From Stromatinia cepivora (lineage: Eukaryota; Ascomycota; Leotiomycetes; Helotiales; Sclerotiniaceae), in assembly GCA_014898415.1 (NCBI GenBank), contig RCTD01000003.1:2108001-2172000 (forward strand): a stretch of DNA of 64,000 bases, written 5' to 3'. The translations under genes were made by a program, and so were the position numbers. The notes below the pieces were generated by a model, which was not told where the DNA came from, did no database searches, and saw only the letters and a program-made list of their open reading frames with translations. Positions 1 through 11,500 of this stretch are shown here, piece after piece (the first letter of the stretch is position 1; every line of letters starts with the position of its first letter).

Positions 1-3000
1 ATCGCCAAAAGTAAATGTTGAAATCATAGACACCAACTAAGCAGGGAATAGGACGACTTCCTATAGGTAGGCGGTCAACATTTGGGACGTTGGAGAATCC
101 TTCGACAGGTATATCGAATATGATAGAGATATAGAAGGAAACGGAAGATCTACCAACTTTTAGTTTCCATTGATGTGATTTACGAAATCCAATACGTAAG
201 TCGAAGCGAAAAGTATAGAAGTCAAAACAGCCTGTCATCTTCATTCATTCGTCAGTCTTGTACAAGCGCCGAAGCGCAATCCAGAACATGAACTGCGGCT
301 TTGACGCATTGTGTTTTGCTGTGCCTCTTGGGTAGCAGGCAGTCGGCTTTGCTTCGGACTGACTCCGACTGAGCTGAGGAAATAAGCGCCGCGGCCCCGC
401 ATGTATATGACTTCAACCCCCAAATTTGGTGTTGTAGGAATTTTTTGAATTTTTTTGGTCGTGTTTGTTTTTTGCGAGGTTGTGTTCGTATTTTATCGAC
501 TCAAATAATCTTAAAATCCACAAATTGAGCGATTATTCCGCAATGGGAAATTTTAATTCGTCACCTCGTGCGATCTTACTATCTGTTTATCTCCTATTTC
601 CTTCTTATTCCGTGCCGGCCCCTCAAAAAGAGCTCCCCAATACTACCTCGAGTCTCTCCACCCACACCTTATGCATTACCCCTGTCGTCACTCATCACCC
701 AAAAGTTGGGGTCTTCATTCATAATTACACTGTTCTTCACCTTCCGCTTCCATGCTCGCATGTCACATTGCAGGAATTCCGGCAGGCTCACATCTACCTA
801 GTTGCAGGCATTACCACACACCCTCTTGTTAGTTTTACAGCCATTATACCACCACAGCTGTTGAAGAAGTTTAGGGTCAGGGAAATTTCTACCATGGGGA
901 AAATGGTAAAACAGGGAAAACAAGTTTCTTTTTCTCTTCTTCAATTTATCCTGGATTCTTTTTCTAAACGTGCCTCGTCGTTGCAGATCTCCACCACCAC
1001 TCATTCACTACGCCTCTTCTTCATGAAAAACTTTCCTCCCTTGCTTGCTTTGTTGCTTCCTCTCCCGCTACTTACTGCTTTCTCTGCCTTGCTTCTGAGC
1101 ATCCCGCTTTCTGTCTGTCCTTCCTTTCTGAGAGTAGCTCGGGTAGATTGGTCATTCATGTCAATCATACCAATTGCTGGTAAGACTCTGGTACGAGTCA
1201 TGTCAGATCAATAGATAGATAAGAATTCTTTATTTCTTCTCTATTAAACATTCCATCTATTCCACCCACACAACACCAACACAATACATAATCGAAATCA
1301 TTCCCCTGCCAAGTACCAAGTTCATAGACATAATGCACAGCACCCTCCCGAAACTTGGGCCAGAAGTATCTATGAGGACTTGAATGTTAATTTTAAAGTT
1401 AAGTCGTATGGGGTGAATAAACAATCCGGGGTGAAAGGATGTGCAGTTATTTCATGCGGATCGGTCGTAATTTGTCCGTTCCTTACGTCTAGGATCTGTA
1501 TTCGATGGATTCAGCTTAGATGAGGTATGTATATATGTATGTATATAGAGAGCCTTGGAGTGGACGGCTGCCTCGTTTACTGTATGTGCATGCGTGTTTA
1601 TTGTGTGTGTGCGGAGGCGAGCATGCTCGTATATGCAAATGTACTGTTCAAGACAAAGTATATCTGCTACAGCATCATATTTTCCTTTTGCAGAAACGGA
1701 TGGGACGGATGGATCTCTGCACGGGATCTAAAATGGATGTTGGATGGCATCAATCACAACATGTGCTATGCATGCATGCATGCAAACATACATCACAAGA
1801 CCATTGAGGGCGAACAGAGGCTCAATTCTAACCCCATGCATTTCATACGCAGAGAGGGACCCGGTGGATTGGGGCGAGGCTTGCTGGCGTGATGTTATGT
1901 TGCGTTTCTATATTGGATCTTCAATGTTTATTACTTTTTTTTTTTCAAAATAATAATAAAATTAGCATTTGGATAAAGACCCTACCAATTATACTTCTCA
2001 GCGCGCCACATTGAAAAATTAACGCAACGGTCTCAAACTTTAACGTAACGGTCTTTAGTCTTTAGCGTTTACTCACTGCGAATGTAACATTTTACCTCAC
2101 CGAAGGATTCGGTGAAGGAATGGATGGGCTGAAGGAATTCAACGAATGGATTTTTTTCGGTTGATGGAACAGGTTTTCGGCCGGATTTAAGTAGCTGTCT
2201 GGAAACTCGGCGAGGGCGTAGGAGATGGAGGAGGAGGAGGAGAGAGGGATAGAGGGAAGAGCGAGGGGGTAAGAGGTAAGAGGGGAGTAGTGTGAGATAT
2301 GATGGATTGGATTGGATATGGCAGGATTGGATAGAGTATTTTGGTTTATATTATAGTATATTATTTTCTCGTTTTAATTCTTATATTACATTATATATCA
2401 TATATACATACGTACCCATAATTACATATATTGAATATCCCATCATCAACAGCGCAAAATCATTCTATAAGTATTATTCATAAATAATACCAACAAAAGC
2501 TACAACGATAATACAGCAAAAGAACCCCCATTTCATACGTCGTATATACAATTTGAGCCCATCTTCCCGTTTCTAGTTTCTAGTTTCGAATTCTTTGTTT
2601 TGAGTCAAGTCGTGTCTACAGTAGGTATGAACAGATAGATAGATAAATAGAAAGATAGAAATACTTAAATAAAGCTTTCCACTTCCTTCTTCAACTCCTA
2701 GGCCTCTATCTCTTATTTACCTTAATTATTTATTCCGCGCCGCAGAAGCAAATTTTTGCAATGTATATAGCACTCACTATCCCAGATATACCACGCCGCA
2801 AACTCCTGTAATATACACGGCACTCAGTATCCATTATCCCTCACATAATACCCTATATATCACCACGCTCCCACCTCCATTAAAAATAGATGATGATGCA
2901 ACGCTCAAATATACATAAGTAAATACACAAGGAAGGAATACAGAGTGTCTAAAATCTAAACTCTAAAATCTATTCAAATACCAAACTTATTTATACTCCT

Positions 3001-3742
3001 CCCCGTTTTGCTATTTTGTGTATATATACATCTGAACTCTAAGTCTACAACTCCTCATTCTATTCCTCATCCCCGTCCCCGTTAAAAGCGGATGGAGAAT
3101 CGAGATATAAAAGTAAAAGTAAAACTAAAGCCCAGAGTGAAGATTACCTCTCCTCTTCTCTCCTCTCCTCGCCTTGTTTCGCCTCATACCACGCACAGAT
3201 TCAATGTAAGATTAATTAGCATAATAACAAATTAACAATAATAACACTCAGGCACAATCAGGCACAGCAAGCACATCATAACACCAGGAGTTTATCCATC
3301 TATCTCCATCCATCCATCCATCCATCCATACATTCCCATTAGCTTCCACTCCACTCCAATATAAATCCGGAATGGATTGGATTGGATTGGATTTACATGA
3401 TCCCCATCACATTATATCACACCACCTTTTACACATCCATACCACCTACCATCATACCACCCATCACAAACAATACCCCCTTACTTCAAACATCCAAACA
3501 TCCAAACATCCAAACATCCAAACATCCAAACATCCAAACAAGTTCTCCGCACCTCCAATCTCCCATCTCCTTCAAATAGGCTACGCAGAAATAACCCGCA
3601 ATCCATAGATACCCGCAGATAATCCACCTTATGAATTATCCACCAGAGTTACTATCCGCTCCGTAGATTATCCATTGAGATTATAAAATAATCCGTTCTG
3701 TATAAGTTATCCACAGATTATCCACAAATAATTTACTAACCC
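1..3742. other. Gene-free intergenic region with simple repeats
   Basis: I see no supportable gene here. Open frames such as the one at 465-1214 lack an ATG start, resemble no family and sit in pyrimidine-rich DNA. Contents are a GGA-rich run near 2226-2250, CATC repeats near 3306-3328, an 8-bp tandem near 3488-3540 and, from about 3600, scattered TTATCCAY words that continue past the neighbouring satellite. Confidence 0.6.
3488..3541. repeat. 8-bp tandem repeat (ACATCCAA)n
   Basis: About seven near-perfect copies of the 8-bp unit ACATCCAA lie in tandem. It is preceded by a CATC microsatellite about 160 bp upstream. No coding role is evident; the ORFs across it are low-complexity artefacts. 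Confidence 0.9.
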
Positions 3743-3964
3743 ATGAATAAATATAATAAATATAATAAATATAATAAATATAATAAATATAATAAATATA
3801 ATAAATATAATAAATATAATAAATATAATAAATATAATAAATATAATAAATATAATAAATATAATAAATATAATAAATATAATAAATATAATAAATATAA
3901 TAAATATAATAAATATAATAAATATAATAAATATAATAAATATAATAAATATAATAAATATAAT
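3743..3964. repeat. 9-bp minisatellite (AAATATAAT)n
   Basis: About 24 essentially perfect copies of a 9-bp AT-only unit. Because 9 is a multiple of three, one frame reads as repeated Asn-Lys-Tyr, which produces a spurious open frame. The array is flanked on both sides (about 3610-3740 and 4125-4200) by scattered TTATCCAY words, so it may have expanded inside an older degenerate repeat field. Confidence 0.95.
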
Positions 3965-4433
3965 TTATAAAAAAAAGATATTTAAACTTAATATAAAAAT
4001 CATAAAAAAGTATTGATAATTAAAATTTTAAATAGATATTAAATTATCTACAAATTATTTGTAAATAATCTACTAATCTGTAGATGAATAAATTATTTAT
4101 AAGTTAATAGATATCTATTCAGATTCTTCAATTATCCGCTCTACCAATGGATTATCCATGGATTATTCATTAAAGTCATTATCCGCCCCGCGAACCTCCA
4201 AACAAATGCAAATAAGCAATTAAGTAATAAGTAATAAGATCCTGATAATATACCCATACAAATATAAAACGTAAGAACATAAAACGTAAGAACCACTCCC
4301 TGGATAACAAATCAAATTACATCACACATTATATTAGTATTTCCCCTTTATTACATCTTGTACATCCAATCCAATCCCATCACATAGCATCTTCATCATC
4401 CAACACTTTTTGTAATAATATAATGTTTATTTA

Positions 4434-4491
4434 ACGTGGTTTATCACCGGGTCGCCAATATCACCGGGTCGCCACTTTTTATACTATTCAA
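4434..4491 (+). repeat. Left terminal inverted repeat of the Fot1/pogo element
   Basis: 58 bp starting ACGTGGTTTATCACCGGGTC, identical to the reverse complement of 6227-6284. It contains two direct copies of the word TATCACCGGGTCGCCA, so each end carries a doubled motif, a plausible pair of transposase-binding sites. Confidence 0.95.
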
Positions 4492-5689
4492 CCACTTTAA
4501 ATCTATATTATTCAACAACAATTGAATCAATTGATTAAAACTATTAAGAATCTAACAATCTAGAATCTATTATATTATTTTGATAAATTCTTGTATTATA
4601 TTCTGTTTTTCCGTATTTATTATAGTATTGATTAAAAGATATTTCTCTATTAGAATTCCCCCCTTTTTGATGCTTATTGTATTGAATCTGAATATCAACT
4701 TTTTGTTGAGATAATATATCAAGAATCTTTTATTTAATGAATATTTCTTTTTAATATAATTAAGTTTTTTTTGTATATCGATATTTATTTAATATTTCAT
4801 TTATTACCCGAAATATATAATTCTTTGTATTTAAAAATATATTCTTATAAATTAATCTTTCTATATTTTTAATTAGAGCTAGTATAGTTTCGAATATAGA
4901 TATAGGGGAACTTGATTAATGATGAGTTATTCGAGATTTAATTAATGTTAATTAAGAAAGAATTTCTATTAGATTATAAAGGATTTGAAAGATCTATTGA
5001 TCTAGATCGAAAAAAGGGGGGGTAGATATATGAATTCGAATATCTAATTTCGAAAGTATAGTTTTAGGATTAAATAGGATTAAATCTGTTCCTTGAAATC
5101 CTGCTTTTATATTTTGAAAAATGATTGATTTTTTATATATAGTTTTAAAAGCTATAAAGAATTTAATCTTTGAAATATATTTGATATGTGCTTTGATAAA
5201 TCCATTAATTTGATTACTATATGAACGTTTCAGATTACTAAAACAGTTAATATTAAGTGATTAAATTAAATGATTTGAATACAATAGTAAATATAAATAT
5301 ATAATATTGTTCTTTTTGTAATATACTTGAAAAGTTATTGATTTATAGTTTTCATATTTATTTAGCATTAATATTCGATATTTACTCTTTCTTCGATTCT
5401 TAATATACTTATCGAAGTATTTCAATTATTCTAAACCTATCTTATTGTTTATTCATCCATTAGATATAGATTTAATAATCTATTTTACAGAAAGATTTGT
5501 TTCGGTATATCAATTGAAAAGATGAACTTATCCTTGAATTATTAGAAATGAAGGAATAGTTTCACCCTTTTCATTTCCGCATATTATTGCTGTAATCTAT
5601 TCTTGATTACTTAATTATACTAATTTACTTTTGTTATATCTTTCAGCATTAATAACAATTATTACTACATATATAATCCCCATCATAAA

Positions 5690-6200
5690 GCCTGTTTCGT
5701 CGAAATTATAGAAATCGTTATTCAAAATATTATATTTCGTTTGTATATTCGTAACCAATCGAAATTACTCTTCAATGAGCTTAGGATTTTCGTAGAGAGC
5801 TCTTTGAAAATCATAAATATAATTAAAATATATCTTTAATTCGATTCGATGTTTTACAAATCGATGCGTCCAGAGTTTCTCAATATATTTCATATTCCTC
5901 GATTCAAGAATATAATTCACTATATCTTCTACATTTTTCAATTTAAATGAAAATCCTTTTGAATCTATATCGAGTATATATTGAACAATCATTTTTTCTT
6001 CTAATTCTATAATCTTATGATTATTCGTTTGAGTTTTCATTTGATTGTTTTGATTGTTGATTTTATTGTATAGTATAGATCGAGGCATTATATAGAGTTT
6101 TGCAGCTTTAATAATTGATAGATTTTTAGATTTACGAATAACTTCAATAGCTAAAATGATTCGGGCTTCTTTTGATGATATTTCTATAATAATTCGTTGA
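5690..6200 (-). pseudogene. Fot1/pogo transposase, N-terminal DNA-binding region (decayed)
   Basis: From about 6165 leftward the minus strand reads KEARIILAIEVIRKSKNL, continuing through an AAKLY-like stretch into the clean 107-codon segment at 5765-6088. That segment has the order seen in Fot1-type transposases: a Psq/HTH helix, then LEEKMIVQYILDIDSKGF, a WTHRFVKHR motif and a YDFQRALYENP motif, typical of the CENP-B-like helix-turn-helix pair. The catalytic DDE part should lie to the left (4500-5690), but that stretch is too AT-rich and stop-filled for me to read. The gene is inactive. Confidence 0.85.
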
Positions 6201-6226
6201 AATATCGTGTGTTGAAATTGAGGTGA

Positions 6227-6284
6227 TTGAATAGTATAAAAAGTGGCGACCCGGTGATATTGGCGACCCGGTGATAAACCACGT
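6227..6284 (-). repeat. Right terminal inverted repeat of the Fot1/pogo element
   Basis: Exact reverse complement of 4434-4491, followed by the TA target duplication at 6285-6286. Just inside, the similarity continues with C/T differences only, as expected of RIP. Confidence 0.95.
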
Positions 6285-7024
6285 TATTTTTAATTGTTTG
6301 TCTTTTTAATTGAATAACCTTATATAATATAATACAATTCACCATCTTCCATCTTCAACATCCTCGCCCGCACCCCCATTCCTCTTTGCCCCATCCCATC
6401 CCATCCTCCACAAAATGCACTAAGCCAAGTAACTAACCTCACGCCTCACTAATCTCTTCGATCTGGTATCTCTGAACAATGAACGCAACCCACGCAATTG
6501 GAATTTGGAAGCAATGAAATTGAAAGCATATCTCTAATGAGCTTCATCTCATCTCATATTACGCATGAACTATTGGATACACACCCATTTCCGTTTCCTT
6601 TCTTTCTTCTGTATGTATGTGGCGATGTAGGTGATTTCTCTCACTGCATCCCATCCCATCTTCTCATCTCATTTCCCTTGCTTTCTCCCATCCCGAAAAG
6701 AGAAAATAGCAAAAATAAACTACAACTCCCTCGCAATGCAATGTAAATCACTAACAAACCATCCTGCCAAAGAGTAAAATGCCGTTTCGCTACTTTTCGC
6801 GCAGAAAAAAAAAGCCAAACTATGAACTAAGAATATACAATGAAGCGATAAAAACTTTGATGAATAAAAAGACCGAAATAAAGCAAAGTAGAACGAAAGT
6901 ATGGGATATCATTCCGTAAAGCAAAACTCCTCTTCAATACCTGACGCCTTTGTTGTCCGAACCCCCGGAATCTTCCTTCCCTATTTTTGCACGCCTTACC
7001 CTTGATTCAACTATCCCCATCCCC
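6285..7024. other. Intergenic region downstream of the WOPR gene
   Basis: No gene seen. It probably contains the 3' UTR of the minus-strand WOPR gene. The proximal part is normal-GC DNA with CATCC-type repeats, in contrast to the transposon to its left. Confidence 0.5.
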
Positions 7025-8581
7025 TTAGATCATGAATTTTCGATCTAATACCCTAATAGCTCTTTGATCTTCCGCTTTACTTGCTAGCCCTGTGCTTAAA
7101 TTTCCATGTGAAATATCTGATGCACCAGTTGTAACACCGGATGCTTTCTTTTCCTCCTCTGCCTTTGCTTCAGCTAATTCCTTTTGTCTTGGACTAGTTG
7201 ATCCAGCTCTCGAGTTATTGCTACTGTTCGACTTATTATCCGCCAGAACACATGTTGAATCCGATGGATGAACAAGACTTGAGATTGATGGTATTGTTTG
7301 AGCTTCAGATTTACCGATGCCATTTGGTGTTCCTTTTGGAGAAGTAATTGGTTGATCATGAAGGCTCTTTGGTGTATGAGCTGGGGAAATGCTTTTCCGT
7401 CGCGGTGGTGGAGTTGTTCTATGAGTACCGTTTGTTCCATTTGTATGGATACTGACTGGTGCAAGTGGTGCTGTTTGAGCCAATCTCGGATCAATCAGTC
7501 CGCTTTGTAAAGCTCTTTGAGCCATCAATGCTTGTTCTTCTGCCTGCATCCTAGCTACATGTTCAGCACGAGGACTGGGATGTTGGTGTTGATGTGGCTG
7601 ATAACCTGGGTGTATTTGTTGAGGGGCACCGTTTTGGTAGCTGTGGGGAGGTGGAGGAGGCAAAGAAGAATTTGATAGAGGTGGTGGAGGTCGGTCATAG
7701 ATCGTCGATTGTGGCGGACCATGTGCCATGGTAGTTGAAGCATGACCGGGGCGGTGATGGGGACTGTATTGATGTGGTTGATATGGTGATGTATGTGGAG
7801 GTCCTTGTGGCATGTGGTAGGGTGAAGGATGCATTGACCCAGGTGGTGGCGGAGGCAGTTGCGATGTATACATCTGTTGATGATGAGGATATGGAGGAGT
7901 AGAAACTGGCGATGGTGGCCATGGTCCATATCCTGGGGAATACCCATATGGAATTCTATGTTGAGATTGATGCATATAAGGACCTTGTTGCATTGGAGCT
8001 CTCGTGACAGCTGGACCTTGAGCTTCATGAACTGTCGATTCTGGGTACATTCCTTTGACCGGGACAATTCCGCGAAGTTGAGGATCAGTTGTAGGTTGTG
8101 GAAGCTCGGGACTGTTTGGATGAGGTCGGGAGTAGTAGCTGATTAAATGGAGATGTTGCCCAGTGGAAGTTGTAATACTGAATGATTGTTTCATTAAACC
8201 ATCAGGTTTGTATCTGTACCCATCTGGTCCATCTCCATCCATATCTTGATCCTCATCACTACCCTTTCCACTATCCGGTGTCTTTCCTGCTATTCTTCGA
8301 GCTGGTGGTGGTACGAATTGACCTCCTCCTCTCTTTCCTTCCATCTCGCGATATGTTAAAAAGCTGCCGGATACTCTGCTTGCGCTCCATGATTTTCCAT
8401 CAGTCCATCTTCGCATTCCCGCTTCTCTTTCATCCCAAACAAATACTGATCCAGATTTTATTGATTGTCTTTCCTTCTCCGACAATCTTCTTTGTACTCG
8501 AGGTAAAAGACCAAGTCGACAAGCTTCGAATAACTTAATCGCATCTGCAGGAGTGCGTACGTGACCATGATAGGTATCCAT
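7025..8581 (-). CDS. pac2: WOPR-domain transcriptional regulator, Gti1/Pac2 family
   Basis: A 518-aa single-exon gene. The frame is open to 8632, but the first ATG is at 8581 and gives the MDTYHGHVRTPADAI start typical of Pac2-type WOPR proteins. The first WOPR half covers about residues 1-86, with RWTDGKSWSASR near 58-69 and then SGSFLTYREMEGKRGGG. The second half lies near 122-153 (GYRYKPDGLMKQSFSI, then HLISYYSRPHP). The remaining 360 residues are low complexity, rich in Pro, His, Gln and Tyr, as usual for the family. WOPR proteins bind DNA and switch cell type, sporulation, virulence and secondary metabolism (Wor1, Ryp1, Sge1, Gti1/Pac2). The N-terminal sequence fits the Pac2 branch better than the Sge1/Ryp1 branch. 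A very long gene-free region lies upstream. Confidence 0.93.
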   Translation of the reverse strand: MDTYHGHVRTPADAIKLFEACRLGLLPRVQRRLSEKERQSIKSGSVFVWDEREAGMRRWTDGKSWSASRVSGSFLTYREMEGKRGGGQFVPPPARRIAGKTPDSGKGSDEDQDMDGDGPDGYRYKPDGLMKQSFSITTSTGQHLHLISYYSRPHPNSPELPQPTTDPQLRGIVPVKGMYPESTVHEAQGPAVTRAPMQQGPYMHQSQHRIPYGYSPGYGPWPPSPVSTPPYPHHQQMYTSQLPPPPPGSMHPSPYHMPQGPPHTSPYQPHQYSPHHRPGHASTTMAHGPPQSTIYDRPPPPLSNSSLPPPPPHSYQNGAPQQIHPGYQPHQHQHPSPRAEHVARMQAEEQALMAQRALQSGLIDPRLAQTAPLAPVSIHTNGTNGTHRTTPPPRRKSISPAHTPKSLHDQPITSPKGTPNGIGKSEAQTIPSISSLVHPSDSTCVLADNKSNSSNNSRAGSTSPRQKELAEAKAEEEKKASGVTTGASDISHGNLSTGLASKAEDQRAIRVLDRKFMI

Positions 8582-11500
8582 TACGAAATGTGGGTGAAGG
8601 AATTGAGTTCCGATTGAAGTTGTGTTGCGCAAGGCAAGATATGAAAGATGAACTCCTAGTAGTAGTGATCCAAATCCAAATCAATGCAAGCGTCCCCTCT
8701 CAAGCTCTTTGTTATTCACTTCTCTTGTCGATCCACTCTGAATTCAATTGATTGTATATTCAGGTTTTCTCCTCTTGTGTCTCTGTCCTTAGTGAAGTTA
8801 CGCGGTTGTATTTCTTGGCAAATTCTCGGACGTCAGAAATGGAAGCTTGTGCGGGCGGGAAGTCGGCACATCAAGGTTTTTGATGTTTTAGAAATCGAAG
8901 TAGATATGAAATTTGACCTTTTCACACGAATGAGGCGAAAGGTAAATCTTAGTCGTTGTTGAAGAAAGTGCAGGTATTGTCGAGATTTTTGATTGTAAGA
9001 CCTATGATGAAAGATGTTATTTTCGCTTCAGATAAATTGTTAGCCAAATATTCGAATCTTTTGTCCTACTTAGAAAGAAATACAAGACGGAAGTCAACGC
9101 GAAGATGAGACAAGTTGAAGCACAAGGTGACAGAAGCTTCAGCTAAAGCTTCACAGAATATGCGCGTATTCTTGCTCAAAGGTAGAAAATAGATTTTTTT
9201 CGACATGTAAACTTGTGGAGAAGATTTCCAATTGTAGATTTCAAATCGGCTCGAGCTTGAGCTTGATCTTTGTTTGGTTCTCATGATCAATTTTGATACA
9301 AAAACGGTAGAAGACAAAAATAGAATGAAATGGTAGTAGAAGGGAAAAAGATGTTTGAATGAGTGGATTTGATAAGATTTGAAAGTGGACATGATTATCT
9401 ATTCCTTGCGCATTGAAATTCGTATTTGAATATAATATGAGATGACATGTCTTTTCTTCAAGCTTTTTAAGGAAAGAAGATGTTTCGGAAGATAATTCAT
9501 TTGTGAAGTAGTTTAAATATTTTGTGTCGGTGTTGGAATGAATTTTGTGTAATGGTTTTGTGAAGGTTTGGATTGTTCTCGATTTTGATGCCCATGATGC
9601 ACTGATGGATGGTTTGTCTTGGCGAATTGCGGGAAAATGGGTGAATATGAATAAAGTAGGTACAACTACCTGCAATATATTCTTCTACCCGGAACTTTCC
9701 CTTTTGTTTTCGAAATGGGAGAAAAAGAAAATATGAATGACGCACCAGACGTATGAGATGTTTAGGAAAATAATATTGTACATACCTGATAATTAAAGGT
9801 GGTGTGTGGATATCTCTATGGTGTATGAGGATAGCTGACTTTATATGTCGTCGTAGTATTGACTAAGAGAATAGTTCGTATGGCTAGTCGAGTATAGCTA
9901 GTGATATATAGAAAGTATCGATCTTTAGAAATCCACCTTTCTTCGTTCTTGAATCGTATTGCTTGAGGAGGATAATGGCAAGACTTATTATTGAAGAGGA
10001 AAGTCTGGAAGAAAAACAAGAGACAAGCTTTCTTTCTATCTTTCATTCGGTTCCCTACCAGTCTCTTGGTTTTGTTAGTCGAAAGTGCCGCGATTCGAAA
10101 AGGCACGAGTACATCGGCATAAAGTACTAGACCCGTTGTCGAGGTGGAGAAGAGAGGAGGGTTCAAGGGTTTGGATCTTCAAGGACTTTATGTTATGATC
10201 TAATTGTCAAAATTAAGTTTGATGATCAAGCGTCAGCCTCAAAAATAGTTCGGAATCAAAGACAAGTCCGACTGATGCAGAGTAGTCATAGTCTAGTCAT
10301 ATAGTTTTGTCGTCAAAGAAGATCAGATGAGTGTGATGGGATGTGGAAAAGACAAGAACGCCAATACTCGGCTTCTTTCTGGAGAAAGGTCCTGGGTAGA
10401 TATAAGAGCGTGTACCTAACGACTAACAATACTAACAACCAGATTCCCAGCAGACTTTATAAGTATAAAAGAAGGTTCGCCGGTTGGTTGGTGAAATCTA
10501 AGATTAAGTTTGAAATGAAGCCTTGTCGAGATAGTAGATAACTGAATCGAGTATTTGAAGCTCAAACGTTCATTTTGAATCTCCAGTCTAAACTATATAC
10601 AGCAGTATTGCGTTACGAGTTATGGTAATTGATGGGTACACGCATTTTTGGGTTCCCAGGATACCTTCACGCCTCAAAACTTACTATATGGGCAGTGCTG
10701 AGCAGAATATATTACTCCTTTCAGTATAGATCAATGCAATCTTCAGACATTATACCCCTTTAAGTCATTTTTCCTGTCGTATGGCTTTCGAGTATGTATC
10801 TAAAGCTTGTTGGTACCTCGTGGTTGTGTTATGTTTTGTAGTAACTATCTATTTTCTCTTACTCGTATTAAAAATGCCTTGGTCTTTCTTGATGGCTGAA
10901 TCTTGGCAATACCAAGTAAAGCAACAGAAAAGATACCTAGCCTACTAGATGCTCACAAATCGAAAATAAAGTTATTGTTGGATGATCAAGTAGGCCCTGG
11001 CTAAAGTAATATCTACAAATAGGAAAACGTGTCCATATTGAATACAAACAACTGCCGATTCCGAAATTCATCCTCCGAAACCCCCCCTTCATTTTGTTCT
11101 AGGTTAAAATACCTACTCAAATAACTTCATAAAATGAATGAATGCATTATGATTTTCCTATGCAATTACAAAGGAAAGAACTTTCATTTGACTTCCTTTA
11201 CGATCTTGCGAATAGAATTTCTTGGCTAAATGTTTGATTGATGCTTGGTAACTTTCCACAAGAGGACTCGTGGGCAAGAAAAAAAACGTGTTGTCGATCT
11301 GCTTTAAGCTTTGCTACTTGAAATTGTCCCTGTTCCTTGTTACAAAGAAGCAATAAAGCTTCAATTATTCGACATTAATCTCAATAGGGTTTAAAGACAT
11401 TCGTAACCTCTTTAAGCTAATGTTTATTCTAAATAAACTCGGCTTCTGAGAAACTTAATGGGCTTCTAGTACAGACCGCCGAGGGACACTAAACTTTGTT

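Larger units (their letters stand above)
4434..6284 (-). mobile_element. Fot1/pogo-type (Tc1/mariner superfamily) DNA transposon, RIP-decayed
   Basis: The 1,851-bp element is bounded by perfect 58-bp terminal inverted repeats and flanked by TA on both sides (4432-4433 and 6285-6286), the target duplication of the Tc1/mariner superfamily. The interior is very AT-rich and encodes, on the minus strand, a fragment that reads like the CENP-B/Tc5-type DNA-binding region of Fot1/pogo transposases. Multiple stops elsewhere show it is dead. C/T mismatches just inside the TIRs fit RIP. The ends are seen directly; the family assignment rests on TA target, size and the protein fragment. Confidence 0.9.

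Noticed and set aside
465..1214. 249-codon plus-strand open frame
   Set aside because: It starts at TTG, lies in pyrimidine-rich intergenic DNA, has overlapping open frames on the other strand and no recognisable domain.
3481..3541. Short regular repeats that could suggest a CRISPR array
   Set aside because: An 8-bp tandem with no spacers in a eukaryotic genome; a plain microsatellite.
3690..3735. TTATCCACA words resembling bacterial DnaA boxes
   Set aside because: The DNA is clearly fungal nuclear; the words belong to a degenerate local repeat.
3743..3970. Open frame of repeated Asn-Lys-Tyr
   Set aside because: It is the 9-bp satellite read in frame, not a gene.
9066..10541. Cluster of short open frames upstream of the WOPR gene
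   Set aside because: No family resemblance, overlapping frames on both strands and low complexity; more likely leader or promoter.
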